Of a stretch of DNA of 64,000 nt, positions 51,073 to 59,217 are shown in pieces. Position 1 is the stretch's first letter, and each line of letters begins with the position of its first letter. Both the position numbers and the translations under genes were made by a program. Location: positions 1-64,000 of the forward strand of contig NZ_JAGEOJ010000036.1 of assembly GCF_017573505.1 (NCBI RefSeq). Direction: 5' to 3'. The DNA is from Actinomadura barringtoniae (GTDB lineage: Bacteria > Actinomycetota > Actinomycetes > Streptosporangiales > Streptosporangiaceae). Under the pieces are notes generated by a model. That model was not told the origin of the DNA. It searched no databases and saw nothing but the letters and a program-made list of their open reading frames with translations.

Positions 51073-51627
51073 GTGGAACACATCCCCGAGGCTGAACGCG
51101 AACTCCCGCCGATCACCTGGGCGCCCGGCGGGATGCCCCAGCTCACCAGGGACGTGGGCAGGTTCGCCGCGTCAACGGATCTGATGTCGGCGGTCCTGTA
51201 CGGCGCGCCCCTGCCCGAGCTCCTGACCCGCGTGGCGACCCACGCGCGCACGATGGCGGTCGCGACGCTGGCCTTCATCGCGCTCCCCGACCGGGAGGGC
51301 AACGAGCTGCGGGTCGCCGTCGCGGTCGGACCCGGCAGCGACGCGATCCGCGACCTGACCGTCCGCCGCGGCCGTTCCATGATCGGCCGCGCCTTCAGTA
51401 CGCGCCGGCCCCTGTCGGCCCGGGTCGCCGGCGACACCGCCCTGGCCGGGCTCCCGCCCGGCCCGATCCTCCTGCTCCCCTTGGAGACGGGCGAGAACGT
51501 CCGTGGCGTCCTGGCCGTGGCGGGCCGCCCCGGTGACCAGCCGTTCGACAGCCCCATCGCCAGAGAGCTGATCCGCTTCGCAGACCTGGCCGTACGTCTG
51601 GTCGACCTAGCCGAATCCCACCGCTGA
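51073..51627 (+). CDS. Stand-alone GAF-domain protein
   Basis: The protein is 184 aa from a GTG start. It is one GAF domain (from about residue 40) with TLAFIALPDREGNELRVAVAVG, SMIGRAFSTRRPLSA and GPILLLPLETGENVRGVLAVAGR, and a closing helix typical of DevS-like kinases. The kinase part is absent, so it is either a free-standing sensor or the remnant of a GAF kinase. Its stop lies in the first unit of a 13-bp tandem array. Confidence 0.87.
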   Translation: MEHIPEAERELPPITWAPGGMPQLTRDVGRFAASTDLMSAVLYGAPLPELLTRVATHARTMAVATLAFIALPDREGNELRVAVAVGPGSDAIRDLTVRRGRSMIGRAFSTRRPLSARVAGDTALAGLPPGPILLLPLETGENVRGVLAVAGRPGDQPFDSPIARELIRFADLAVRLVDLAESHR

Positions 51628-51700
51628 ACCGCACCGCTGAACCGCACCGCTGAACCGCACCGCTGAACCGCACCACTGAACCGCACCACTGAACCGCACC
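51623..51700. repeat. Six 13-bp tandem repeats starting on a stop codon
   Basis: GCTGAACCGCACC is repeated four times (51623-51674), then twice with G to A at the first base (51675-51700). The TGA in the first copy is the GAF gene stop. As 13 is not a multiple of 3, successive copies place TGA in all three forward frames. Confidence 0.95.
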
Positions 51701-51764
51701 GCCGGGCCCAACCCGCTGGGCCCAACCGCCGAATCCCACAGCTGACGGCGACGAGAACGCCAAA

Positions 51765-51790
51765 GAGGGAGAAGCAGCAGCTTCCCCCTC
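51765..51790 (-). terminator. Hairpin downstream of the 956-aa gene
   Basis: GAGGGAGAAGC and GCTTCCCCCTC form an 11-bp stem with one mismatch around AGCA, just past the stop of the minus-strand gene at 51804. Confidence 0.6.
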
Positions 51791-51803
51791 CCTGGACTCA
51801 GAG

Positions 51804-54674
51804 TTAGCTGCCGTGGGCCTCCCACCAGGCGGCTGCGGCGTCGGTGGCCAGACCGGTGGTCCACAGGTCGGCCGGGTCGTCCGGCAGCAGACGTTCGCGC
51901 ACGGCGTCCCTCATGGGGAAGGACAACTTGGCACCAGTTGCCGGGATATCGGCATCCAGTGCCTCTGCCGGAAACCTGCAGATCGCGACGGCGTCGGCCA
52001 GATCGAAGCCCGCACGTTCCGCCAGGGCGCGAACGGTCGCGGTGGCGTCGATCGGGGCGGGGCCGCGGTCGGTCAGCAGCTGGATGAGCCGCAGAATGCG
52101 GTCGGCGCTGGCCCAGCAGGGGATAGGGGCTCGGGCGGGCTGCCAACCAAACGGCTCCGTTGCGGTGAACGTTCCGTCTGACGTGCACTCCACGGCGGTC
52201 GCGGTTCGGTTGTGGCGCTGGTAGTCCAAGATCAGCAAAGCGCCGTTCGGAGTGCGCCAGAGTTGCCCGGGCGCCGTCTGCTCCAGGTTCTTGTCGGCCA
52301 TTTGACGTTCGGCGTTGGACTGCCCCTCGCCATCCGAGGGAGTGAGCCTCAGGACGCGGCAGGCTCCCGCGCCGATCGGAGCGTTCGCCCAGAGGCGCAG
52401 AACGTCGAGGATGTCTTCGCGCAGCGAGTCAGGGGTCCACGGCACAACGGCGGGGAGCGCGTAGCCCGCCAGGGTCTCCAGCTCGACGCCCACGTAACCG
52501 CGGGGCGGCAGGGAGACCGTTCGGACAAGGTAGGGCTGGTCGGCCGCCGGCTCCTCGGTCGCCGACTCCAGCGCGCGCGCCAGAAGCCGTTGGCGTACGA
52601 GCCACCTCGTCCGCGCCGCGGTGCGCGCGAACGGCAGGTCGGCGGCCGGTGAGACCAGCTCGGGCAGTCCCGAGGGCTGGGGACGGCCGGTCCGATCGCG
52701 CAGCTCGATGGCCAGAAGAAGACACTCGACGGCCGTGCGAGCCGCCGCCGATACGCCATCGCGCAGCGCCGGGACGGTCACCTCGGGCAGCACGGCCTCC
52801 AGCGCGTCAGCGGCCGCACCCGGCCCGGCCAGCGTCGCCTCCAGCAAACGCGCCGCACCCTCGCGATCGAGCCGCCGCAGCGCCGCCGACCCGTCCGGGT
52901 CCACCGCGTCACGCCGTGCCCACCAGCCGGGCGGCGGAACGAGCCCGCCCTTCGTGCTCATGATGGGCGAGAACAGCAGCCGGGCCGTCCGGGTCCCGTC
53001 AGGGGCGGTGACCGTGATCGCACCGCGGCTCAGCCGGACCTCGCTCGGACCGCCGGCGCCCGGGAACGTCACCTCGGAAGTGCCCGGCGCCTGGGGCCGC
53101 GCGGTCGCGGAGCCGGGGTCCAAAGTCAGCGCCAAAGCCTGGCCCGTCTGCCCTTCGACCCGGAACGTCTGCCAGAGACCGCCCTGGATCCGTGACAGTA
53201 GCCCGGTCTTGCCGTCGTACCAGGGCAGCAGCCCCTCGGGCAGCTGGGGCAGCCGCACCGGCAGAGAATCGTCGCCGCTGACGGACGCCTGGGCGTTCCA
53301 GGACCGTTCGGTGACCGTGAGGTACCCGAGGTGCTGAACGATCGTTCGACCCGACTTCGGGGCCTTGTACGGCGACCCATTGCTGGGCACGCCGAATTCG
53401 GCGGGAATGCCACCCCGTAGGGCGGCCAGCAGGGCGTCCACCGGGTCGGCAGGCTCGAGCCCCTCAGCGATGCCCGGAGCCAGCCTGAGAAGACCACAGC
53501 CGGTGAGCCGCACCAATTGCTGCAGGGCGTTGTACATGAAAGGAAGGTCCGCGCGCCCCGCGTCCGCCTTCCACCCATCGACGGCTTCGTTCAGCACCTC
53601 CCGGGTCTCCGGCAGCTCCCAGAGCGCCTTGACGGAGGCCTCGTAGTCGACGTTGCCGTAGTAGCCCAGATCGCGAACGAACGCGTTGAGCAGACCGGCG
53701 AAACGCTCGCGCCCTTCAGCCCCGGACGCCACGTCCGCGGCAAGTTGCCCCGCGTCGAAGTTCGAACCCCACCAGCGAGGAGAGTCGGTGGCGGTCTCCC
53801 ACATGGGAATGATGTGCCGATAGTCGGGAGGCGGCAGCGCCGGGTCCGTCTCCTCGCCGAAGACCACCTCGGCATTCGGGAACAGCCGTTCCCCGGCCTG
53901 GTCGGCGAGCCTCAGCAGCACAGGCGCAGCGCAACCCCGCCCCGCCGTGCCGAACCACTCCGCCGACAGCTGCGCCCCGGCCCCAGCCTCCGCCAAGGAC
54001 TCCAGCCACATCTGCCGGATCTCCTCGGCGACTTCCTCGCCGCTCTCCTCCTCGTGCCGCGCACGGTCGGGCTCGGCGGCGATCAGCAGCTTCATCAGGT
54101 CGTCATCGCGTTCGGCCACCACCGCCAGCGGCTCCCGGGCCGCCGCCCACACCTGATGAGACGCGACGGGCATGAGCCCGGCCCGCAGCAGCCGCTCGGC
54201 CAGGAACGCCTCTTCATCCCGCTTCTTGATCTTCGCCCCGCGCGCCAGCGTCCGCAGATCAGGGAAGATCCGCGCGTACGGAACGAGCCCGGCATCGAGC
54301 CCCGCGCAGATCACCTCCCGGAACCGCGCGTGCGCCTCCTCCCCGGGCAACTCCGCGGCGAGCGTCTTGGCGTAGTCCCGCAACGCGGCAGGCCCCACCC
54401 CACCCACAACCACCAATTCAAGGAAGACGCCCTGCACCCGATCAAGATCGAGCAGCGCCGGATGGTCCTTCTCGACCTTGCGCGCCTGCCCGAACGCCCA
54501 GAACGCCAGCTCGCTCTCCCCGGCCGCCACCAGCTCCCGGCAGGCCTGCTCGAAGAAGAGCGCCACATCGCCCGCGGGCAACGGGCTCGCGGCCTTGGTC
54601 AGCATCTTCTTGGCGCCCGTGGGCCCGGCTGCGGCAAGGTCCGTCGTTGCCGGCAGCTGCGGAAACTGAGTCAT
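51804..54674 (-). CDS. Large protein of unknown function, 956 aa
   Basis: I do not recognise the family. There is no signal peptide, membrane helix, P-loop or known catalytic motif. The N-terminal third is helical (LTKAASPLPAGDVALFFEQACRELVAAGESELAFWAFGQARKVEKDHP). The middle has many Trp and repeated short beta motifs (LWQTFRVEGQTGQALALTLDPG, EVTFPGAGGPSEVRLSRGAITVTAPDG). The rest is Ala/Leu helices with QLWRTPNGALLILDYQRHNRTATAVECTSDG. It ends 87 bp from zwf on the same strand. It looks like a genuine gene with normal codon bias; possibly a scaffold protein. Confidence 0.85.
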   Translation of the reverse strand: MTQFPQLPATTDLAAAGPTGAKKMLTKAASPLPAGDVALFFEQACRELVAAGESELAFWAFGQARKVEKDHPALLDLDRVQGVFLELVVVGGVGPAALRDYAKTLAAELPGEEAHARFREVICAGLDAGLVPYARIFPDLRTLARGAKIKKRDEEAFLAERLLRAGLMPVASHQVWAAAREPLAVVAERDDDLMKLLIAAEPDRARHEEESGEEVAEEIRQMWLESLAEAGAGAQLSAEWFGTAGRGCAAPVLLRLADQAGERLFPNAEVVFGEETDPALPPPDYRHIIPMWETATDSPRWWGSNFDAGQLAADVASGAEGRERFAGLLNAFVRDLGYYGNVDYEASVKALWELPETREVLNEAVDGWKADAGRADLPFMYNALQQLVRLTGCGLLRLAPGIAEGLEPADPVDALLAALRGGIPAEFGVPSNGSPYKAPKSGRTIVQHLGYLTVTERSWNAQASVSGDDSLPVRLPQLPEGLLPWYDGKTGLLSRIQGGLWQTFRVEGQTGQALALTLDPGSATARPQAPGTSEVTFPGAGGPSEVRLSRGAITVTAPDGTRTARLLFSPIMSTKGGLVPPPGWWARRDAVDPDGSAALRRLDREGAARLLEATLAGPGAAADALEAVLPEVTVPALRDGVSAAARTAVECLLLAIELRDRTGRPQPSGLPELVSPAADLPFARTAARTRWLVRQRLLARALESATEEPAADQPYLVRTVSLPPRGYVGVELETLAGYALPAVVPWTPDSLREDILDVLRLWANAPIGAGACRVLRLTPSDGEGQSNAERQMADKNLEQTAPGQLWRTPNGALLILDYQRHNRTATAVECTSDGTFTATEPFGWQPARAPIPCWASADRILRLIQLLTDRGPAPIDATATVRALAERAGFDLADAVAICRFPAEALDADIPATGAKLSFPMRDAVRERLLPDDPADLWTTGLATDAAAAWWEAHGS

Positions 54675-54761
54675 CGCGTCCTTCGTCCCTGGATCTCCTG
54701 AACGACCATGAAACCCTGCGACGGCAGCACCACGTGATCGGTTCCGCGGAACGAGAAAGGG

Positions 54762-56132
54762 TCAGTCGAAGGTGGTGGAGATTTCGTGCCAGCCACCGGG
54801 AACGAGGTCGGTGGCCTCGTCCGGTCCCCAGGTGCCCTTGGCGTAGGGGAAGGGCTGGGTGGGGAGGTCGAGGATGGGCTGGATGATGCGCCAGGACTCC
54901 TCGGCCAGGTCGAAGCGGACGAAGCGGCGGGGGTCGCCGGTCATCGCGTCGGTGAGGATGCGCTGGTAGGCCGCTTCCATCGGGCCCAGGACCTTGGTGA
55001 AGTCCACGCTGAGCGGGACCTGCCGGGTGCTGTCGCGACCGGGGATCTTGGCGAGAAGGTCGAACGTGACGCCCGCGTCGGGCTGGATGCGGAAGCGGAT
55101 CAGATTGGGCGCCGGGGCGCCGTCGAAGAAGGTGATGGGCGGGGTGCGGAGCTGGGCGACGACCTCCAGGTCGGTGGTGCCCAGTCCCTTGCCGGAGCGG
55201 ATGTAGAACGGGACGTCGGCCCAGCGCCAGTTGTTGATGCGCAGGCGCAGTGCCGCGTAGGTCTCGGTGGTCGAGCCCTCGCGGACGCCTTCGGTGCCCA
55301 GGTAGCCGTCGTACTGGCCGCGGACGACGTCGTCGGGGTCGACGGCCTCGACGGCGCGCAGCACCCGCCACTTCTCGTCGATGAAGGCGCGCGCGTCGGT
55401 CGACGGCGGCGTGTCCATGGCCAGGAGCGCGAGGATCTGCAGAAGGTGGTTCTGGACGACGTCGCGGATCGTGCCGTTGGCGTCGTAGAACGAGCCGCGG
55501 TCGGAGACGTCGAAGTCTTCGGCCATCGTGATCTGCACGTTGTCGACGTAGTGCCGGTTCCAGATCGGCTCCAGCAGCATGTTCTCGAACCGGAACATCA
55601 GCAGGTCCTCGATCGGCTCCTTGCCCAGGAAGTGGTCGACGCGCCTCAGGTGGTCCTCGTCGAAGAACTCCAGCAGCTCGGCGTTCAGTGCCCGCGCCGA
55701 CTCCAGGTCCTTGCCGAACGGCTTCTCGACGACCATCCGGGCGTTCTTGTTCAGGCCGACCTTCGCCAGGCCCGCGGCGACCGTCGCGAACAGCGAGGGA
55801 GGAACCGCCAGATAGTGGGTGAGGAATCCCGCGTCGCCGACCTCGCCACGGATCGCCTCGAAGGTGGCGCCGTCGGAGTAGTCGCCCGCGACGAGCCGGA
55901 TATTCCGGACGAACTTCTCGAACGCCTCCTCGTCCAGCTTGTCGTGCTTGGCCTCGCACGACTCACGCACCCGACCGCGCAGCCCGGCCAGGTCGAGGTC
56001 GGTCTTGGCGACCCCCACGATCGGCTGGTCCAGCACCCCGTCCGCCGTCAGCCGGTACAACGCCGGCAGCAGCATCTTGTACGCCAGATTCCCGGTGATC
56101 CCGAACAGCACCAACGCATCGGCCCGCTCCAT
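54762..56132 (-). CDS. zwf: Glucose-6-phosphate dehydrogenase, atypical NADP motif
   Basis: The protein is 456 aa. The active-site block RRVDHFLGKEPIEDLLMFRFEN and VVEKPFGKDLESARALN identify the family. The nucleotide motif, normally GATGDLA, reads GITGNLA, so the Asp is Asn. It would make 6-phosphogluconolactone and NADPH in the pentose phosphate pathway. No opcA, tal or tkt genes are adjacent, unlike the main actinobacterial zwf cluster, so it is probably a second paralogue. GAGAGGGGGG precedes the ATG at 56132. Confidence 0.92.
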   Translation of the reverse strand: MERADALVLFGITGNLAYKMLLPALYRLTADGVLDQPIVGVAKTDLDLAGLRGRVRESCEAKHDKLDEEAFEKFVRNIRLVAGDYSDGATFEAIRGEVGDAGFLTHYLAVPPSLFATVAAGLAKVGLNKNARMVVEKPFGKDLESARALNAELLEFFDEDHLRRVDHFLGKEPIEDLLMFRFENMLLEPIWNRHYVDNVQITMAEDFDVSDRGSFYDANGTIRDVVQNHLLQILALLAMDTPPSTDARAFIDEKWRVLRAVEAVDPDDVVRGQYDGYLGTEGVREGSTTETYAALRLRINNWRWADVPFYIRSGKGLGTTDLEVVAQLRTPPITFFDGAPAPNLIRFRIQPDAGVTFDLLAKIPGRDSTRQVPLSVDFTKVLGPMEAAYQRILTDAMTGDPRRFVRFDLAEESWRIIQPILDLPTQPFPYAKGTWGPDEATDLVPGGWHEISTTFD

Positions 56133-56152
56133 CGCCGGCCCCCCTCTCCTCG

Positions 56153-56191
56153 GCCTCACAGCTTGCCGTCCCAGCCTCACAGCTTGCCGTC
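56153..56191. repeat. 18-bp direct repeat upstream of zwf
   Basis: GCCTCACAGCTTGCCGTC occurs at 56153-56170 and 56174-56191, separated by 3 bp, within the zwf promoter region. Confidence 0.85.
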
Positions 56192-56308
56192 TAGGCCATC
56201 CCGTGAACAAGCGCCCCGCAGGCCACTCAGTCCTCAGCCGCAATCGGAACCCGCCGTCCAGCCCCCCCAGAGAGCGGCCCCATCCAGCTCCATGCCCAGA
56301 AAAACACA

Positions 56309-56335
56309 AAACGCCAGGTCATTGACCTGGCGTTT
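56309..56335 (-). terminator. Perfect hairpin terminator of a missing minus-strand RNA
   Basis: AAACGCCAGGTCA and TGACCTGGCGTTT are exact complements around one T. On the minus strand the hairpin is followed by TTTGTGTTTTT, an intrinsic-terminator tail. No protein gene ends here, so it fits a former tRNA transcript whose 3' end is at about 56349. Confidence 0.8.
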
Positions 56336-56346
56336 CAGTGAAAAAG

Positions 56347-56362
56347 GAGTGTGTCCGAGGGG
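56347..56362 (-). other. tRNA-3'-end-like fragment, probable attachment junction
   Basis: On the minus strand CCCCTCGGACACA lies just upstream of the terminator hairpin and resembles the acceptor and T-arm end of an actinobacterial tRNA (tRNA-Leu-like). The rest of a tRNA is absent: the preceding bases do not form a T-loop, anticodon arm or D-arm. This is what one end of a tRNA-integrated element looks like. Confidence 0.5.
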
Positions 56363-56580
56363 TGATCACACCCGACCGCACATGGCCCGCATGGTGCCCG
56401 ATCGGTGATCGCTACCGGATCACAGTTGGGACCTAGTGGGATCAAGTATCGTGCCTTGCGGCTAGCTTGATCGTTTCGCTCTCTCCAGTCCGGCGACACG
56501 TGACATGTCGGCTGAGTGTCGCTGGGTAGCTGTCCGGGCTCTATCGCGCTTGTCGCGGGTTCGGCTCGGATACTGGAATC
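56363..56580. other. Non-coding start of island with inverted repeat
   Basis: No gene is seen. GATCAAG (56440-56446) and CTTGATC (56466-56472) form an inverted repeat of the sort used as recombinase arm sites. Base composition here is less G/C-rich than to the left. Confidence 0.4.
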
Positions 56581-57024
56581 TCAGACCGGGTGAGAGTGTC
56601 GTTGCCGAGATGCTTCGGGGCGCCGTGAACGTCTGAGGAAGCGCCGCACTCTACGGTCATCATCGTCGGTACACACGAGTGGCACATCACCCTGCCACTC
56701 GAGGTGGACCCTGGGGGGCTCACCGTGGCTGGGTCGTCGCGCACTATGGAAGCCGAAAGTCACAGCTGCCTGGACTGCTTCTTCTATGCGGGCCTGCTGA
56801 TCGCGGTCAACGTCGGGCTTGTGGTGGCGCGTTGCGTCTTGCACCTTGTCCTCAAGATGGTCGATGTCGAACGCGGCCTTGGCTTCCCCCAGGGAAGCTG
56901 AAACCCGAGTGACGTGCTCGATGAGCTGCCTGAGCGGATCACGGAAGATCCACCCAAGGATGAGCACAACGAGAGGCCACGCGAGCCGGTCCAAGACCGA
57001 GTCAATGAACTGGAGAGTGTCCAC
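56581..57024 (-). CDS. Small membrane-anchored hypothetical protein
   Basis: The protein is 147 aa from a GTG start with a poor ribosome site. One membrane helix is clear near the N-terminus (LDRLAWPLVVLILGWIFRDPL), followed by a helical, probably coiled stretch (LIEHVTRVSASLGEAKAAFDIDHLEDKVQDATRHHK). The last 45 residues are rich in Arg and His and may be degenerate. It is the first gene of the island. Function unknown. Confidence 0.6.
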   Translation of the reverse strand: MDTLQFIDSVLDRLAWPLVVLILGWIFRDPLRQLIEHVTRVSASLGEAKAAFDIDHLEDKVQDATRHHKPDVDRDQQARIEEAVQAAVTFGFHSARRPSHGEPPRVHLEWQGDVPLVCTDDDDRRVRRFLRRSRRPEASRQRHSHPV

Positions 57025-57642
57025 GACGCCAGGCTTGCACGGGGATGTCCATGCATGTTGGCGTTTCGCGAGCCACTCCCATTCCGAAATCGGCCACTCG
57101 GGGCGCCCTCGAATCCAAACCTCCGCACTCCTGACAGGTCGGCTGCCGACTGTCGTTACGGGTTGCTGCTAGGCGCATCATCGATGTTGGGGACTGCCGC
57201 GCGCACCGGGGCTACGAGGCTCTTTGACGTGAGCCGGAGTGGCTCGACCAAGACCTTGAGAGGGTCGGCCAGTCAAGTCCCGCGTCCCTGTGAAGGAGAG
57301 GGGGCCGCCCCAGATGCGGTTGACCACAGGTGACGAGTGTCGCAGATACACGCACTCACGTTCTCCCGCCGACCCCTTTGGACGGAGATCTCATCAACTG
57401 TCGGTGCCCGTCGGTAACCTCGCTTCCGAGCGTGTCCTGCATATCTCGGTTCGGCGGCGATCGGCCTCGGCGGCCGCAGCCTCAAGGCACGGAGGAGTTG
57501 TCGGTGGTGGATGTCCCAGCACTCCGCTATGCGAACGCGGATCTACCACCTGCAGATCCGCGCCACCCGCATAATTGAGCGACCAGCAGGAACGTCAAGG
57601 CCCTCGGGTCGCCATCTCTGACGAGCAAGGACACCCCGACTG
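57025..57642. other. Intergenic region of about 620 bp before hsdM
   Basis: Several short overlapping frames exist but none has a ribosome site, coding-type codon bias or recognisable motif. The stretch is A/T-richer than the core genome and may include decayed genes and the hsdM promoter. Confidence 0.5.
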
Positions 57643-59217
57643 ATGCCAGTGACCCAGCAGGAGATCGAGAACCGGTTGTGGGACGCCGCCGACGAGCTGC
57701 GCGTGGCGATGCCCGAAGCGCAATACGCCTCTGTCATCTTCCCGCTGATGTTCTGGAAGTACCTGTCGGACACCTGGGAGCACCAGCACGAGGAGTTCCT
57801 GGCCGACAACGAGGGTCTGGACGACTTGTCCGCCGAGGAAGCCCACGAGATCGAGTACCGTGACTACCAGTCGTTCGAGATCCCGATCATCCACCCGGGC
57901 ACCGTCCAGAAGCGTCGCGCCTCCTGGACATCCATCCTCGCGACCATCACCCAACCCGGCCTTGGTAAGCGCGTCCGCGCCTCCCTGCAAGCCATCGAGA
58001 CGGCCAACCCGGACAAGTTCTCCCGCATCTTCGGATCCATGACCTGGACCTCCGAAGAAGTGCTGCCGGGAGAGGCGCTGGCCGCGGTCATGCAGGCGAT
58101 GGACCGAACCCCGAAGATGCACGAGGGCAACATGTCCCACGACGTCCTCGGTGGAGCATATGAGTACCTGCTGAAGAGATTCTCCGACGGATCCGGCACC
58201 CGAGCCGGGCAGTTCTTCACCCCACGTGAGGTCGTCGAACTGATCATCAAGGTCGTGGACCCCACGGGCTACGAGTCCGTCTACGACCCGACCTGCGGAT
58301 CGGGCGGAATGCTCATCGCCTCCGCGAACCTCCTTAAGGCCCACGGCGGGCGTGGTTACACACTCAAGTTGTACGGACAGGAAGCCGTACCGGACACTGC
58401 GGGTGTGGCTCGCATGAACCTCTTCATGCACAACCTCACCCAGTTCAAGGTCGAGGTCGGCGACACCCTGAAGGATCCGCGCTTCAAGAAGCCGGACGGA
58501 TCCGTCGCTCAGTTCAATGTGATCGTCGCGAACCCGCCCTACAGCCTGAAATGGAAGCCCTGGACCAATGATCCGCGCGCCCTCGGCGGGATGGCTCCGC
58601 AGTCGTCGGCGGACTGGGCGTTCGTACAGCACATGATCGCCAGCATGGACCCGAAGAAGGGACGCGCCGGTATCGTATTGCCCCACGGTGTCCTCTTCCG
58701 CGGCGGGCAGGAAGCAGCCGTCCGCCGGCGTGTTTTGAAAGACGATCTTCTAGAAGCTGTGATCGGTTTGCCGGCGAATCTCTTTTATTCGACTTCCATT
58801 CCGACCTGCATCCTGGTGTTCCGTGCCCCCTGCACCAAGGCTGAGGAGCGTCGCGACGGGGTGCTGTTCGTTGACGCCTCCAATCGATTCACCAAGGCCA
58901 AGAATCGCAACATCCTGACCGAGGCCGATATCGCCGACGTCGTGACCGCTTACCACTTGAAATCCGACGCAGACGGCAACCCGGTGGACCCCGATGGAGA
59001 GGGCGGACTTGCGGCGCGATTTGTCCCCATCACGGAGATCGCGGCGAACGAATATGACCTCAACATCGGCCGTTACATCAAGCAGGCCGCCGCCGAGCAG
59101 GAAGACCTCGGCACCCTCATCGAGGCGTACAACGTCGCCCGAGCAGAGCGGCAGAAGGCTGAACAGCGCATGCTCGCCGTCTTGGCTGCCGCGGGGATCG
59201 AGGGCTTCGATGAGTGA
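57643..59217 (+). CDS. hsdM: Type I restriction-modification methyltransferase subunit M
   Basis: The protein is 524 aa. An N-terminal HsdM helical domain (NRLWDAADELRVAMPEAQYASVIFPLMFWKYLSD) precedes the adenine methyltransferase fold, with SAM motif I DPTCGSGGMLIA near residue 214 and motif IV NPPYSL near 297. GTRAGQFFTPREVVELI is also typical. With HsdS it methylates adenine in a bipartite target. The 3' end overlaps hsdS by 8 bp. Confidence 0.97.
   Translation: MPVTQQEIENRLWDAADELRVAMPEAQYASVIFPLMFWKYLSDTWEHQHEEFLADNEGLDDLSAEEAHEIEYRDYQSFEIPIIHPGTVQKRRASWTSILATITQPGLGKRVRASLQAIETANPDKFSRIFGSMTWTSEEVLPGEALAAVMQAMDRTPKMHEGNMSHDVLGGAYEYLLKRFSDGSGTRAGQFFTPREVVELIIKVVDPTGYESVYDPTCGSGGMLIASANLLKAHGGRGYTLKLYGQEAVPDTAGVARMNLFMHNLTQFKVEVGDTLKDPRFKKPDGSVAQFNVIVANPPYSLKWKPWTNDPRALGGMAPQSSADWAFVQHMIASMDPKKGRAGIVLPHGVLFRGGQEAAVRRRVLKDDLLEAVIGLPANLFYSTSIPTCILVFRAPCTKAEERRDGVLFVDASNRFTKAKNRNILTEADIADVVTAYHLKSDADGNPVDPDGEGGLAARFVPITEIAANEYDLNIGRYIKQAAAEQEDLGTLIEAYNVARAERQKAEQRMLAVLAAAGIEGFDE

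Noticed and set aside
51623..51700. CRISPR-like array
   Set aside because: The 13-bp units are directly adjacent with no spacers and no cas genes are in the window.
54442..55959. 505-codon minus-strand frame across zwf and the 956-aa gene
   Set aside because: Shifted frame of zwf; Arg/Pro-rich and without motifs.
56341..56430. A complete tRNA gene
   Set aside because: Only a 3'-end-like fragment is present; no anticodon arm, D-arm or canonical T-loop can be folded.
57270..57600. Short overlapping frames before hsdM
   Set aside because: Both strands give similar short frames with no ribosome sites, which is what chance predicts.
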